Both the position numbers and the translations under genes were made by a program. Shown here piece after piece: positions 37,461-46,890 of a stretch of DNA of 64,000 bases; the first letter of the stretch is position 1, and each line of letters starts with the position of its first letter. The stretch is from Dyadobacter tibetensis Y620-1 (GTDB taxonomy: Bacteria > Bacteroidota > Bacteroidia > Cytophagales > Spirosomataceae). Below the pieces are notes generated by a model that worked only from the letters and a program-made list of their open reading frames with translations, was not told the origin of the DNA and did not search any database. The DNA is taken from the NCBI RefSeq assembly GCF_000566685.1, contig NZ_AZQN01000003.1, forward strand, positions 248,001-312,000. Direction: 5' to 3'.

Positions 37461-37853
37461 TCAAAATCTGCCATTGGCTATGCGCTTGAAGCCTTTCAGG
37501 GGCCAATTGTACAAGTAGGTCCAGCAACTTAGCCGTAGCCCGCTCTGGGTTTGAACCTCGATGGAACGCCGTATATATTCCCCCTGATTTTCGGAAACTT
37601 CTTCGTAGACATCCAAGATCTTTAAAGTTTCATGGGGCTGGCGAAGCTGGTAAATCTCTCCCCAGAAATGGGAATGGCCATCAGGATTATAAACCGCTCC
37701 CGGATACCAGTCGATCAGATAAAGGTCGCCAGGGGCATATCCTTCTCCAAAAAATGAAGCATGCTCTGCCAAAAAAGTGGAGTAAGGGTTGGTATGGCCA
37801 CGCATAAGTGTGCCGTAAACAAACAAATATTCAAGAGATAACTCAGTGGGCAT
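37461..37853 (-). CDS. Gamma-glutamylcyclotransferase-like (AIG2) protein
   Basis: 130 aa with the GGCT fold. The substrate loop YGTLMRG sits near the N-terminus, and the conserved glutamate expected as catalytic base is in HFWGEIYQL. The family ranges from true gamma-glutamylcyclotransferases to gamma-glutamylamine cyclotransferases and proteins of unknown activity. The substrate cannot be told. Cytoplasmic, no signal peptide. It is divergent from the 37989 gene. Confidence 0.85.
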   Translation of the reverse strand: MPTELSLEYLFVYGTLMRGHTNPYSTFLAEHASFFGEGYAPGDLYLIDWYPGAVYNPDGHSHFWGEIYQLRQPHETLKILDVYEEVSENQGEYIRRSIEVQTQSGLRLSCWTYLYNWPLKGFKRIANGRF

Positions 37854-37988
37854 GGTAAGTTTAAAAAAAATCTTCCAATAATACCTGGGGGTAACTTTTT
37901 TTTGTTAATAAACGGAAGTCATCCCTATATATAATTTATGAAGGTAGTATTTTTCTTAAATTGCAGTTAAAGCTTCATCTATACTATT

Positions 37989-39449
37989 ATGTACGAAAAG
38001 AATCTGGGAACTAAGCAAAAAGCCTTACGCATCAATCTCGATCCAAGAATATACGGATCCTTTGCTGAGATAGGTGCCGGGCAGGAAACCGCGGCCATGT
38101 TTTTTAAAGCCGGTGGGGCTTCTGGAACCGTAGCCAAAACCATGTCTGCCTACGATATGACCTTTAGTGATGCTATTTATGGCACGGAGGCAGGTGGACG
38201 TTATGTGGTAGAGTCGCGTCTGATGAAGATGTTAAATAGGGAATATGACCTTGTAGAGAAACGTCTTTCTGAAAAACGTGGAGTAGATAGTCTATTCTTC
38301 GCTTTTGCCAATACGGTAGTAGCGCTCAATTTCCAGAAAACCAATGAAGCTCATGGCTGGCTAGGGCTTCAGTTTCAACTGACTCCATTCGGGCCTACCA
38401 ATTATGTAGTAATACATGTCCGTATGCGGGACAATGAAAATTTACTTCAGCAACAAGCCTTAGGAATTATCGGTGTCAACCTTCTTTACGGCTGCTTTTT
38501 CTACTATCGCTCACCTCAGACGCTTCTGAAGTCCTTGATGGATGACCTGACCACTGAGCGTATAGAGATTGATATGGTACGCTTTAGCGGCCCTGATTTC
38601 GAAAGGGTCGATAATCGACTGATGAGTCTGCGGTTGGTGCGGAATGGGTTTACCGACGCTGCGCTTTTTGGTGCGGATGGAGGTGTTTTGCAGCCATCAG
38701 AGGCTTTGTATAAAAAACATATTCTCATGATGCGCGGGCGTTTACGTCCTATTACGAATGTACATATCGATCTGATCGAAAACGGCCAAAAGCAATTCCT
38801 TGCCGAACCGGATGTAGATGAATCTAAAGTAGTACTGGTTTCGGAACTTACCCTTCATAACCTGAAAGGCTCAGATAGAGATATTGATGAAAAGGATTTT
38901 CTGGATCGGGTGGACATACTCTGTTCGCTGGGCCATATGGTAATGATATCCAATTATCATGAATACTATAAACTGGCATCCTTTCTTTCTCGCTTGTCGA
39001 AACTTAAAGCCGGGTTGTTATTAGGTAGTCCAAATCTACAGGATATCTTCGAGGAAAAACATTATGAATTTCTGCCAGGAGGTATATTAGAGTCCTTCGC
39101 TACCCTGTTTAGCCGGAAGGTCAAGCTCTTTATTTATCCTACTTTGCAACCTGATGGATCCGTTTATAGTTGCGAAAATTTTGTAGTACCGGAGCACCTC
39201 CGGCCCTTGTTTCAATATTTGGTACTCAATGATAAAATTGAGGATATTCGAAACTATAATAAGGACCATATGCATATTACCACCGACAGCGTCCTTGAGA
39301 TGATTAAGCGTGGGGAGCCAGGTTGGGACAAATTGGTGCCGGAGAATGTCGCAACCATGATAAAGGAGAAATCGCTCTTTGGACTTCCTAATGATGAAAA
39401 TTATACAGATGTTGTAAAGCAAATTCACCAGGCCGTAGGGAATCTTTAA
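37989..39449 (+). CDS. Large conserved protein of unknown function
   Basis: 486 aa, no signal peptide and no membrane helix. It opens LGTKQKALRINLDPRIYGSF, then EIGAGQETAAMFFKAGGASG and TVAKTMSAYDMTFSDAIYG, a highly ordered glycine-rich N-terminal region. Later segments include MRGRLRPITNVHIDLIENG and LLGSPNLQDIFEEKHYEFLPGG. Codon use and a strong terminator mark it as a real gene. I believe similar proteins are widespread in Bacteroidota, often with unreliable names, but I cannot assign an enzyme class, cofactor or fold. It is probably cytoplasmic and globular. Its neighbours give no functional clue. Confidence 0.8.
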   Translation: MYEKNLGTKQKALRINLDPRIYGSFAEIGAGQETAAMFFKAGGASGTVAKTMSAYDMTFSDAIYGTEAGGRYVVESRLMKMLNREYDLVEKRLSEKRGVDSLFFAFANTVVALNFQKTNEAHGWLGLQFQLTPFGPTNYVVIHVRMRDNENLLQQQALGIIGVNLLYGCFFYYRSPQTLLKSLMDDLTTERIEIDMVRFSGPDFERVDNRLMSLRLVRNGFTDAALFGADGGVLQPSEALYKKHILMMRGRLRPITNVHIDLIENGQKQFLAEPDVDESKVVLVSELTLHNLKGSDRDIDEKDFLDRVDILCSLGHMVMISNYHEYYKLASFLSRLSKLKAGLLLGSPNLQDIFEEKHYEFLPGGILESFATLFSRKVKLFIYPTLQPDGSVYSCENFVVPEHLRPLFQYLVLNDKIEDIRNYNKDHMHITTDSVLEMIKRGEPGWDKLVPENVATMIKEKSLFGLPNDENYTDVVKQIHQAVGNL

Positions 39450-39459
39450 AATAACTTGG

Positions 39460-39494
39460 CCCATAACCGGCAGGCACTGCCTGTCGGTTATGGG
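39460..39494. terminator. Bidirectional terminator between the 37989 gene and GH32
   Basis: CCCATAACCGGCAGG (39460-39474) pairs with CCTGTCGGTTATGGG (39480-39494), 15 bp with one G-U pair and a 5-base loop, followed by TTTCTT. It closes the rightward gene and lies 28 bases past the GH32 stop on the other strand. Confidence 0.75.
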
Positions 39495-39521
39495 TTTCTT
39501 CAATTTACATCCAATTGGGTT

Positions 39522-41051
39522 TTATTTTAATTCCACGATATTCAATCTGGAGAATACGGCCTTTCCACCCTCCGCCGAGAGTAATATTTTGCCTTCCGAC
39601 TTCTTAGGGAATACCATATCGGTAAGGGCCTGAGCTCCTCCGTTGGCAAAAATCTCTACCATGGCCCTATCAACCAAAACTTTTAATTTTAGCTGGCCAT
39701 TTTGAAGGGGAACTTTTATTTTTTCTACACTCGGAAAACGATCGCTAAATGAGGTGTGCCCCGATTTTCTGCGGTCAAAAGAAAGCATTTCCGTGCCGGT
39801 GTCATAGCTCAGGATACTAGCTTCTTCTCCACTTTTTAATAACTGAATTTCCACAAGTTCAGCCGATCCCATGGTAATTTCCGCCGTTAGTAGGTATGAA
39901 TCACCAGTAAAGTCCAATGTTTCTGCTCCAGACACCTCTAGGCCGTCGAAACTTACTTCGTCCTTGTAGATGGGTTTTAAATCTATGGGCTCTTGTAAAA
40001 GGCGGTAGCCATTCGGAGTAGACTTTAGGCTCAGTGCCCGGGGTATTGACATGCTCCCTCTAAACTTTTCTGTAGGGATCTTATTCGCGTATTCCCAGTC
40101 GTTAACCCAGCCGATCATGATGGGATTCTGCTGGCTGTCTGGTAGGTTGTTGAATGGAATTCCGGCATAAAAATCCTTGCCTTCATCGATAAATAATATT
40201 TCTTCCTGTGGCTGTGCACGGAATGTTTTGCCATCGAAGTCCCCTACAAAATACTGCATGGCCAAATAGTTTTTTTCCCTATGTCCACTAGAGATTGTCA
40301 AAATCCATTTCTTCTCTTGGGTGCCTTCTACTGGTATTTCAAATAGAGCAGGGCACTCCCATATCTTGGTAGTATCTCCTTTCTTTCCGAATTCGCTCAG
40401 CAGCGTCCAACTTTTAAGGTCTTTGGAGCTATAAAACTGGGCCAGGTACTCCTGAGGCTTCACCACAGACATAATCCATTTTTGCTCAGGTGCGTACCAG
40501 AAAACATTGGGATCGCGAAAATCCTTCATATTAAGGTCTAGCACTGGATTCTTGTCATATAACTTCCAGGTACGGCCCTTGTCGTGGCTGTAACCCAAGC
40601 TTTGGTGTTGCCTCAGGCCCTCGTTGTTGGAGTGGACATGAGAAGTAAATATAGCTACAATACCATCTTTCTTACCCGTTTCGAAAAAACCGGACGTGTT
40701 ATCACGATCGACTACTGCACTCCCAGAGAAGATCATGGTTTCAGTTGAGTCTGCATTGCTAAATTCCTCAAGAGCTATTGGCAGATGCTCCCATTGTATC
40801 AGATCGGTACTGACCGCATGTCCCCAGCTCATATGTCCCCATTCATTACCGTAGGGATTGTATTGATAAAACATATGATACTCCCCATCCAGATAGACTA
40901 AACCATTAGGGTCGTTAATCCAGTTTTTTTCGGGAGAGAAATGATAATTAGGACGATAGCTCTCCCTATCGGTTTCTTGAATTTGCTTCTGCGATTGGCA
41001 GGAATATAGGGCAAGAGTGGCAACTGCCAACAATATGAGTGGTTTGAACAT
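39522..41051 (-). CDS. GH32 fructanase (levanase/inulinase type) lipoprotein
   Basis: 509 aa. A lipoprotein signal ends in LALYSC (Cys18), so it should be membrane-anchored. The five-bladed propeller carries all GH32 catalytic residues: nucleophile Asp47 in NWINDPNG, transition-state stabiliser Asp180 in FRDPNVF and acid/base Glu232 in WECPALF. The C-terminal beta-sandwich runs from about 360 to 509. It hydrolyses beta-fructosides; whether levan or inulin, exo or endo, is not readable. It is the last gene of the fructan locus, 50 bases after susD. Confidence 0.94.
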   Translation of the reverse strand: MFKPLILLAVATLALYSCQSQKQIQETDRESYRPNYHFSPEKNWINDPNGLVYLDGEYHMFYQYNPYGNEWGHMSWGHAVSTDLIQWEHLPIALEEFSNADSTETMIFSGSAVVDRDNTSGFFETGKKDGIVAIFTSHVHSNNEGLRQHQSLGYSHDKGRTWKLYDKNPVLDLNMKDFRDPNVFWYAPEQKWIMSVVKPQEYLAQFYSSKDLKSWTLLSEFGKKGDTTKIWECPALFEIPVEGTQEKKWILTISSGHREKNYLAMQYFVGDFDGKTFRAQPQEEILFIDEGKDFYAGIPFNNLPDSQQNPIMIGWVNDWEYANKIPTEKFRGSMSIPRALSLKSTPNGYRLLQEPIDLKPIYKDEVSFDGLEVSGAETLDFTGDSYLLTAEITMGSAELVEIQLLKSGEEASILSYDTGTEMLSFDRRKSGHTSFSDRFPSVEKIKVPLQNGQLKLKVLVDRAMVEIFANGGAQALTDMVFPKKSEGKILLSAEGGKAVFSRLNIVELK

Positions 41052-41101
41052 AGCGAAAAGTTTAGCGGTGGAATCGGGTAATCTCTATGGTTGATACTAT
41101 C

Positions 41102-42814
41102 TTAAAAGTTAGGATTTTGTTTATATAATCCTTTTGTAAAGCTTATTTCTCGTTGTGGAATCGGAAGGTATTCGTCTCTACCTGCAGTAAATCTGGCCGT
41201 TGATAGATAGGGTCTACGCAATTTTTCTTTATCAATATAAGCATTAAGGGTCTTTTCTGCTATTCCCCAGCGCACCAGATCGAAGAATCGGGAACCTTCG
41301 GTGGCAAATTCTAGGCGACGTTCCCAGCGTAGTGCTTCTCTGGCAAATCCTTGGGTCCACCCATTATTAGTATAAGATTTAATATAATACTTGGAGGCGA
41401 AACTTCCATCCTGTTTCTTTAGTCTGCCTGTGCTCTGCGCTGCTCTTTCCCGAACCTGATTGATCAGAGGAAGTGCCAAAGCGTGCTGGCCCAGTTCAAT
41501 ATAAGCCTCAGCCTGCATTAGTAAAACATCGGCGTATCGGATGATGTCAATATTTTTTGAAGTGCCAATAAATGGACCTTCCTTATGAAAAGAAGAACTC
41601 GTGGCTAGTTGCTGTTCTTTCATCGTATGGAAATATCCGTAAACGCCCGGATCACGAATCCAACTATTACTAAAAGGCTTACTCGCATCGTATTTATAAA
41701 CATGCTGGTCAATACCGATGGTATGGTCGACTCTAGGGTCTACTGTTTGATTTGCGAAGTCGATATTGGAATCATTGAAGTGTTCAAAGTCTGGGAGACC
41801 ATTCGCATTGGTTTTGAAAGCATTGGCCATATTTTGGCTAGGTTGATGAAAACCGCAGCAACCATATTGTGGCGCCCCATGAGGGTAGTTGAGCCCAGTG
41901 ACATAACTTAAGCGTCCTGTTGCAGTTCCATCGTTGATAGAATATTGTATCGCAAAAATGGATTCGGGGCCATTTTCTGTTTCAGCTATAAAATTTTCGG
42001 CATAATCGGGCTGTAGACTATATCTTCCCGAAGTTATGACCAGTTGGGTCAGTTCTACCACCTCTTCTAACTTATTGCGATTGATTTCAGTAACCTGATG
42101 CTGTTCATTTTGGGAATAAGCCTGGAATAAACGGAGTTTGGCCAGATATGCCGCGGCGGAGAGCTTGTTGGCCCGTCCAATTTGGCTTTGAGTTTCAGGA
42201 AGATTATTAATGGCAAATTGGAAATCTTCGGCTATTTTATCCCAAAGTTGATCGTTGGTTAATTCCACGTTGGAAGTCTGCAAAATCTGCTCAGAAGTCA
42301 GTGTTTCTGTAATATAAGGGATGTTTTTAAATAGCATTTTTAACATAAAATGCGAATGAGCACGTAAGAAACGCATTTCAGCTTGCCTTTCCTTTTTAAG
42401 AGGATATTGACTTTCCGGGAGAGCATTGATGCTATTTAAAGCCGCATTGGCCCTGGAAATTGCCTTGTAAAAATTCTGCCAGGTATATGGATGGAAGAAC
42501 TCGAAGTCTGGACGAGTAAGGTTATAATGCTCATAAAAGTCTATTTCGGCCAGATCGGAAACGCCACCTCCACCCTTATAGCTATCGTCGGAACGGACAC
42601 TGCCATACACCCACATGCTCGTCATAGGCCCTATCATTTCGTCATTTCCTATTCCTGCATAAGCTGCAGTTACCAGGGCCTCTGCCCCGGCTGCCGACTC
42701 AATATTTTCAGCAGACAACAAGCCTTGAGGCTGATAATCGAAATAATTTTTACACGAAGAAAAGATTAGTAGTCCACTGGCAAGCATTAGGTAAGATATA
42801 TACTTGATTTTCAT
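41102..42814 (-). CDS. SusD-like outer-surface glycan-binding lipoprotein
   Basis: 570 aa of the RagB/SusD family. The lipobox is LLIFSSC (Cys21), followed by the usual N-terminal KNYFDYQPQGLLSAENI. Helical TPR-like segments run through the protein. The C-terminal end is typical of the family: RRLEFATEGSRFFDLVRWG and REYLPIPQREI-like GRDEYLPIPQREIS. It sits on the cell surface as the lid of the SusC channel and binds the polysaccharide. Locus context points to fructan. It starts 19 bases after the susC stop. Confidence 0.95.
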   Translation of the reverse strand: MKIKYISYLMLASGLLIFSSCKNYFDYQPQGLLSAENIESAAGAEALVTAAYAGIGNDEMIGPMTSMWVYGSVRSDDSYKGGGGVSDLAEIDFYEHYNLTRPDFEFFHPYTWQNFYKAISRANAALNSINALPESQYPLKKERQAEMRFLRAHSHFMLKMLFKNIPYITETLTSEQILQTSNVELTNDQLWDKIAEDFQFAINNLPETQSQIGRANKLSAAAYLAKLRLFQAYSQNEQHQVTEINRNKLEEVVELTQLVITSGRYSLQPDYAENFIAETENGPESIFAIQYSINDGTATGRLSYVTGLNYPHGAPQYGCCGFHQPSQNMANAFKTNANGLPDFEHFNDSNIDFANQTVDPRVDHTIGIDQHVYKYDASKPFSNSWIRDPGVYGYFHTMKEQQLATSSSFHKEGPFIGTSKNIDIIRYADVLLMQAEAYIELGQHALALPLINQVRERAAQSTGRLKKQDGSFASKYYIKSYTNNGWTQGFAREALRWERRLEFATEGSRFFDLVRWGIAEKTLNAYIDKEKLRRPYLSTARFTAGRDEYLPIPQREISFTKGLYKQNPNF

Positions 42815-42833
42815 GATTTTTCCATTTTTGGGA

Positions 42834-45800
42834 TTAGAATGATAGATTCAGACCGAACGTAAAGGTTCTGGGAATTGGGATGCTGTTGATGTCAATGCGT
42901 TCCGGATCGGGGCCAGTAAAATCGCTTGACTTTGCCAGAAATAGATTTTCTGCCATCAAATATAATCGTACTCTTTCAAGTCCAATTTTTGCAATCAATT
43001 CGTTATTAAATGCGTAACCTACCTGCAGGTTTCGGAGTTTAAAATAGGACGTATTCACATTGAAATAATCACTGGGTCGGGTTTCATTATTGACGTCAGA
43101 GAGGGTCAGAGCAGGTATACTTGAACTGGTGTTTTGAGGTGTCCAAGCATCAAATACTCCAGGTCCCACATTATCACGGCCTCTAATAAAATGATTGTAG
43201 AAAGTGTAGGCGTCATATCCAGATCGTCCAGCGACCCCACTTCCGAATACAGAGAAGTCCCAGCCTTTATAAAAAGCTTCTAACTTTAGATTATATTCGA
43301 AGGCTGGAAGGGTAGTCCCAAAGAATACTCGGTCCAAATCGTCTATTTGTCCGTCTCCATTATTGTCAACATAGCGAATGCGACCAGGAGCTGCACCTAC
43401 CTGGGTGGGAGCAGCATCTACCTCCTGCTGATTTTGAAATAAGCCGTCCGTTTGGTAACCGAAAAGATCGAATTGCGAATGCCCTAGGATTGTCTGAATG
43501 GCGTTGCCAGGATAAGCGGCTCTTACTTCCTCTGGTAGCACGGTTATCTTATCTCGAAACCGACTCACGCCCGTCATTACGTTATAGGTAAAATCACCTT
43601 TAGGCTTGGCAAAATATCCTAAGGAAAATTCAAATCCATTATTGGTCTTACTAGCTCCATTAACGACCCTAAGCTGACCTTCTCCAACTGCTGATGCTAC
43701 TGGCGGTGTGATAAGAATATCGCTGGTTTTTCGAGTAAAATAGTCTAAGGATCCCTGAAGTACCCCATTGAAAAAACCGAAATCAATTCCCACATTTAAC
43801 TCATCAGTTGTTTCCCATTTTAGGTTGGGGTTGGCACCTTGTATGGAGACGAAGCCGGATGGAAGGTTTCCTGTATTAGCGCCGTTAAGATCATAGGCCG
43901 TTCCGATATTATAATACTGATCGAAAAAACTGTTATGTCCGTTGGGGTATTGCGACTGACGTGCTCCGTAGCGGGTATCGTACAAGCCATAACGCGCGAG
44001 ATCACCAATTTCCTGATTTCCAACCCTTCCAACTCCAGCTCTGAGTTTCAGGTTGCTTACTGCTTTTAGCTGGCTAAAAAATTTCTCTTTATCAATTCTC
44101 CAGCCCAAAGAAGCTGCCGGAAAAATTCCATATGCGTTTTCGGTACCAAACCTGGAAGAACCATCTCTACGCAGGGTCAAGGCAGCAAGGTAGCGGTCGG
44201 AGAATCCATAATCGATTCTTGCGAATTGAGATAATAATCTACTACCCGATCCAGAACCTGAAATATTGGCGTTGCCCGTTCCAGCGCTGAGGACAAAATA
44301 ATCTTCCGTTTGCTGGGCGAACCCTTCTTTTCTCGCGGTTTCAAAACCGAAATCGTTTTTTATGGCTTCTATTCCCGCCAGAAATTTGAGCCGATGGGCA
44401 CCCATATCCAGGTTGAAACGGACGGTATTGGACCAGGTAATACTCATAGCCCGATTCTGATCTATTGTTAGATTATTACTGGTTCTGCCAAACGAACCTT
44501 CTTCGAAGGCCTGCTCTATATTTTTACTATAATACCGTCCGTTATCGGCTCCTAAACTTGTTCTTAAAAATAAGTTTTTAACGGGTTCTGCCTCAATAAA
44601 TACATTTCCAAACAGGGTAAGTCTTTTGGTATTATCCCATTTATTAATTTCCTGCATATGGAGAGGGTTGTTGCGGTCGGAATATCCAGAGCCCACTGCT
44701 CCACCCCAGCTACCATCTAATGCATAAACAGGGATAGTAGGTGCCAAAGTAATGGCTAAACCCGGGGTTGGAGCCCCCCCAATGTCGGATGCCTGGAGAG
44801 TTTCATTTGAAGTCACCATCAGGGCATTGGCTCCTATTTTTAAGTGACCATTGAAGGTGCTGGTATTGGCATTTATTCGTCCACTCAATCGATCATATCC
44901 AGTATATCGAAGCATTCCGGTATTTTTATAATAACCCAAGTTAATCGATAAAGCGGAGGTCTTGGTGCCACCCGAAATGGTTAAATCACTATTGGTTATA
45001 AAACCTGTTTTGTATATTTCCTTCTGCCAGTTAGTATTTCCAGCCGGCATATTTGGGTCTCCACCTACCAGGGGCTGAACCTTCACTCCGTTTAGTATCG
45101 GGTTGGAGAAGTCCTTGTTCCAGTCGAAATCATAAAGTGCTCCGTATCCATCTTCAGGATTAACCTTGTCGTTGACAGAAGCTTGCCAAAGTGCCTTACC
45201 TCGGTCAATAGCATTCAACATAGGAAAACGCGCATACTTTTCTGACTGTGTTGAAATACTGCTATTGAAATCTATATTGAGTTTTCCATTGCTATTTATC
45301 CCTGTTTTGGTAGTTACAATAATGACACCGTTAGATGCTCTGGAGCCATAGATAGATGCTGCTGATGCATCTTTCAATACCTGTATCGACTCTATGGAAC
45401 TAGAATTCAAGCCCTGAAAGACCTCGGGACGTTTAGTGGGTACCCCGTCAATAATATAAAGAGGATCTGTATTACCCAGCGTATTAGCTCCTCTGATTAG
45501 GATACGAGAGTTGGAACCGTTAGGAGATCCACTTTTTTCGATATAAAGACCGGGCACCCGACCCTGAAGGGCCTGCATTGGATTGCCAGAACTGATGTTT
45601 TTGAGTGGTGCCATGTCTACTACAGCAATGGCTCCTGTAAGATCTTCTTTCTTAGATGAAGTATAGCCAACCACGACCACTTCGCTTAGAGCCTTGGAGT
45701 CATCTTCTAAAGTAACATCTACCTTAGAACGGTTTCCTACACTGATCTCTTGAGTATTCATACCTACATAGGAAAATACGAGGGTCGCATTTTCTTGAAC

Positions 45801-45986
45801 CCGAATGGTAAACTGTCCTTCAATGTCTGTAACAGTACCATTGGTCGTCCCTTTTTCTAAAATACTCACTCCAGGTAGCCCTGTTCCATCACTAGCAGTT
45901 ACCTTTCCTGAAATATTGTTTTGGGCAAGCGCTATCTGAATACAGCACCCAAGGGCTAATGCAATTAATAGTAATTGTTTTAACAT
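42834..45986 (-). CDS. SusC-like TonB-linked outer-membrane transporter
   Basis: 1050 aa SusC/RagA family. The signal peptide is residues 1-21 (ending IALAQ). A carboxypeptidase-regulatory-like domain follows (NISGKVTASDGTGLPGVSIL to about residue 100). The TonB-box region is LSEVVVVGYTSSKKEDLTGA, then the plug with PMQALQGRVPGLYIEKSG and DPLYIIDGVP, then a barrel of about 800 residues ending in TFTFGLNLSF. With SusD it imports oligosaccharides across the outer membrane. The start overlaps the kinase gene by 7 bases, so the two are co-transcribed. Confidence 0.96.
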   Translation of the reverse strand: MLKQLLLIALALGCCIQIALAQNNISGKVTASDGTGLPGVSILEKGTTNGTVTDIEGQFTIRVQENATLVFSYVGMNTQEISVGNRSKVDVTLEDDSKALSEVVVVGYTSSKKEDLTGAIAVVDMAPLKNISSGNPMQALQGRVPGLYIEKSGSPNGSNSRILIRGANTLGNTDPLYIIDGVPTKRPEVFQGLNSSSIESIQVLKDASAASIYGSRASNGVIIVTTKTGINSNGKLNIDFNSSISTQSEKYARFPMLNAIDRGKALWQASVNDKVNPEDGYGALYDFDWNKDFSNPILNGVKVQPLVGGDPNMPAGNTNWQKEIYKTGFITNSDLTISGGTKTSALSINLGYYKNTGMLRYTGYDRLSGRINANTSTFNGHLKIGANALMVTSNETLQASDIGGAPTPGLAITLAPTIPVYALDGSWGGAVGSGYSDRNNPLHMQEINKWDNTKRLTLFGNVFIEAEPVKNLFLRTSLGADNGRYYSKNIEQAFEEGSFGRTSNNLTIDQNRAMSITWSNTVRFNLDMGAHRLKFLAGIEAIKNDFGFETARKEGFAQQTEDYFVLSAGTGNANISGSGSGSRLLSQFARIDYGFSDRYLAALTLRRDGSSRFGTENAYGIFPAASLGWRIDKEKFFSQLKAVSNLKLRAGVGRVGNQEIGDLARYGLYDTRYGARQSQYPNGHNSFFDQYYNIGTAYDLNGANTGNLPSGFVSIQGANPNLKWETTDELNVGIDFGFFNGVLQGSLDYFTRKTSDILITPPVASAVGEGQLRVVNGASKTNNGFEFSLGYFAKPKGDFTYNVMTGVSRFRDKITVLPEEVRAAYPGNAIQTILGHSQFDLFGYQTDGLFQNQQEVDAAPTQVGAAPGRIRYVDNNGDGQIDDLDRVFFGTTLPAFEYNLKLEAFYKGWDFSVFGSGVAGRSGYDAYTFYNHFIRGRDNVGPGVFDAWTPQNTSSSIPALTLSDVNNETRPSDYFNVNTSYFKLRNLQVGYAFNNELIAKIGLERVRLYLMAENLFLAKSSDFTGPDPERIDINSIPIPRTFTFGLNLSF

Positions 45987-46879
45987 GATGTTTGATGTTT
46001 TATTTTAAGAAAATCCACAAGCATTTGTTCGGAAATAGTAGGAGTGGCACCTTGGTGGGTAGCTACCAGAGCACCTACTCCACAGGCTTTGCAAAGGGCT
46101 TCTGGAATAGAAACTCCTTCGAGAAAAAGATGAAGGAACATAGCGAGAAAGGAATCACCGCTCCCAATGGTATCCTGAACTTCTACAGGAAAACCATGCT
46201 GCCTGTAAACGCGATCCTGATGCACCACAATGGCACCGTTGGCACCAAGGGTGACACAGACCATCTGTAATTGGAATCGGGCAATCAGGTCTTTAATTTG
46301 CGCTTCGAAATCATCTTCCAAACCGTACCATGTAGCGATTAGACTCAGCTCGTTTTCGTTGAGCTTGACAATGTCTGCTCTATAGAGTAATTCTTCTATT
46401 GCAGGCTGGTCAAAATAGGGGGGACGAAGATTTACATCGAATACTTTAAGCTTGGCTACCGATAGCAGGTGAAGCAGTGTTTCTTTCGATTGAGCGCCTC
46501 TTGCTGCCAAGCTTCCGTAAAGGAAAACATCGGCTTGGGTGACCAACTCAATGTTTTCTGGGGTCAAATGGATATAATCCCATGCTACCGGCTGAACAAT
46601 TTTATAGGTAACCTCTGTTTTGTCACTAAGATTTACCTTTACGATCCCAGTCAGATGCGTCGTTCCGGTCTGAACTAGTTGGGTAGGGAGCCCTTGGCTT
46701 TCCAGGTAGTGCATCAGTTCCTCCCCAAGGTCGTCTGAACCTATCCGGCTGATCAGAATAGGGGCTCCTCCAAAATTTTTGAGGTGAATGGCTACGTTCA
46801 TTGGAGCGCCGCCCGGCTGTTTTCCTGAGGGAAGCATATCCCAGAGCATCTCGCCAAAAATTACCACTTTAGGTGTCAT
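45980..46879 (-). CDS. PfkB-family sugar kinase, probable fructokinase
   Basis: 299 aa. The N-terminal FGEMLWDMLPSGKQPGGAPMN and the ATP/catalytic motif DTIGSGDSFLAMFLH are typical of fructokinases in the PfkB family. The base should be Asp246 or nearby in GSGD. Location between the sugar porter and susC within a fructan locus supports phosphorylation of imported fructose. It overlaps susC by 7 bases and lies 11 bases after the porter stop, so translation may be coupled. Confidence 0.9.
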   Translation of the reverse strand: MTPKVVIFGEMLWDMLPSGKQPGGAPMNVAIHLKNFGGAPILISRIGSDDLGEELMHYLESQGLPTQLVQTGTTHLTGIVKVNLSDKTEVTYKIVQPVAWDYIHLTPENIELVTQADVFLYGSLAARGAQSKETLLHLLSVAKLKVFDVNLRPPYFDQPAIEELLYRADIVKLNENELSLIATWYGLEDDFEAQIKDLIARFQLQMVCVTLGANGAIVVHQDRVYRQHGFPVEVQDTIGSGDSFLAMFLHLFLEGVSIPEALCKACGVGALVATHQGATPTISEQMLVDFLKIKHQTSC

Positions 46880-46890
46880 AATATATGCTA

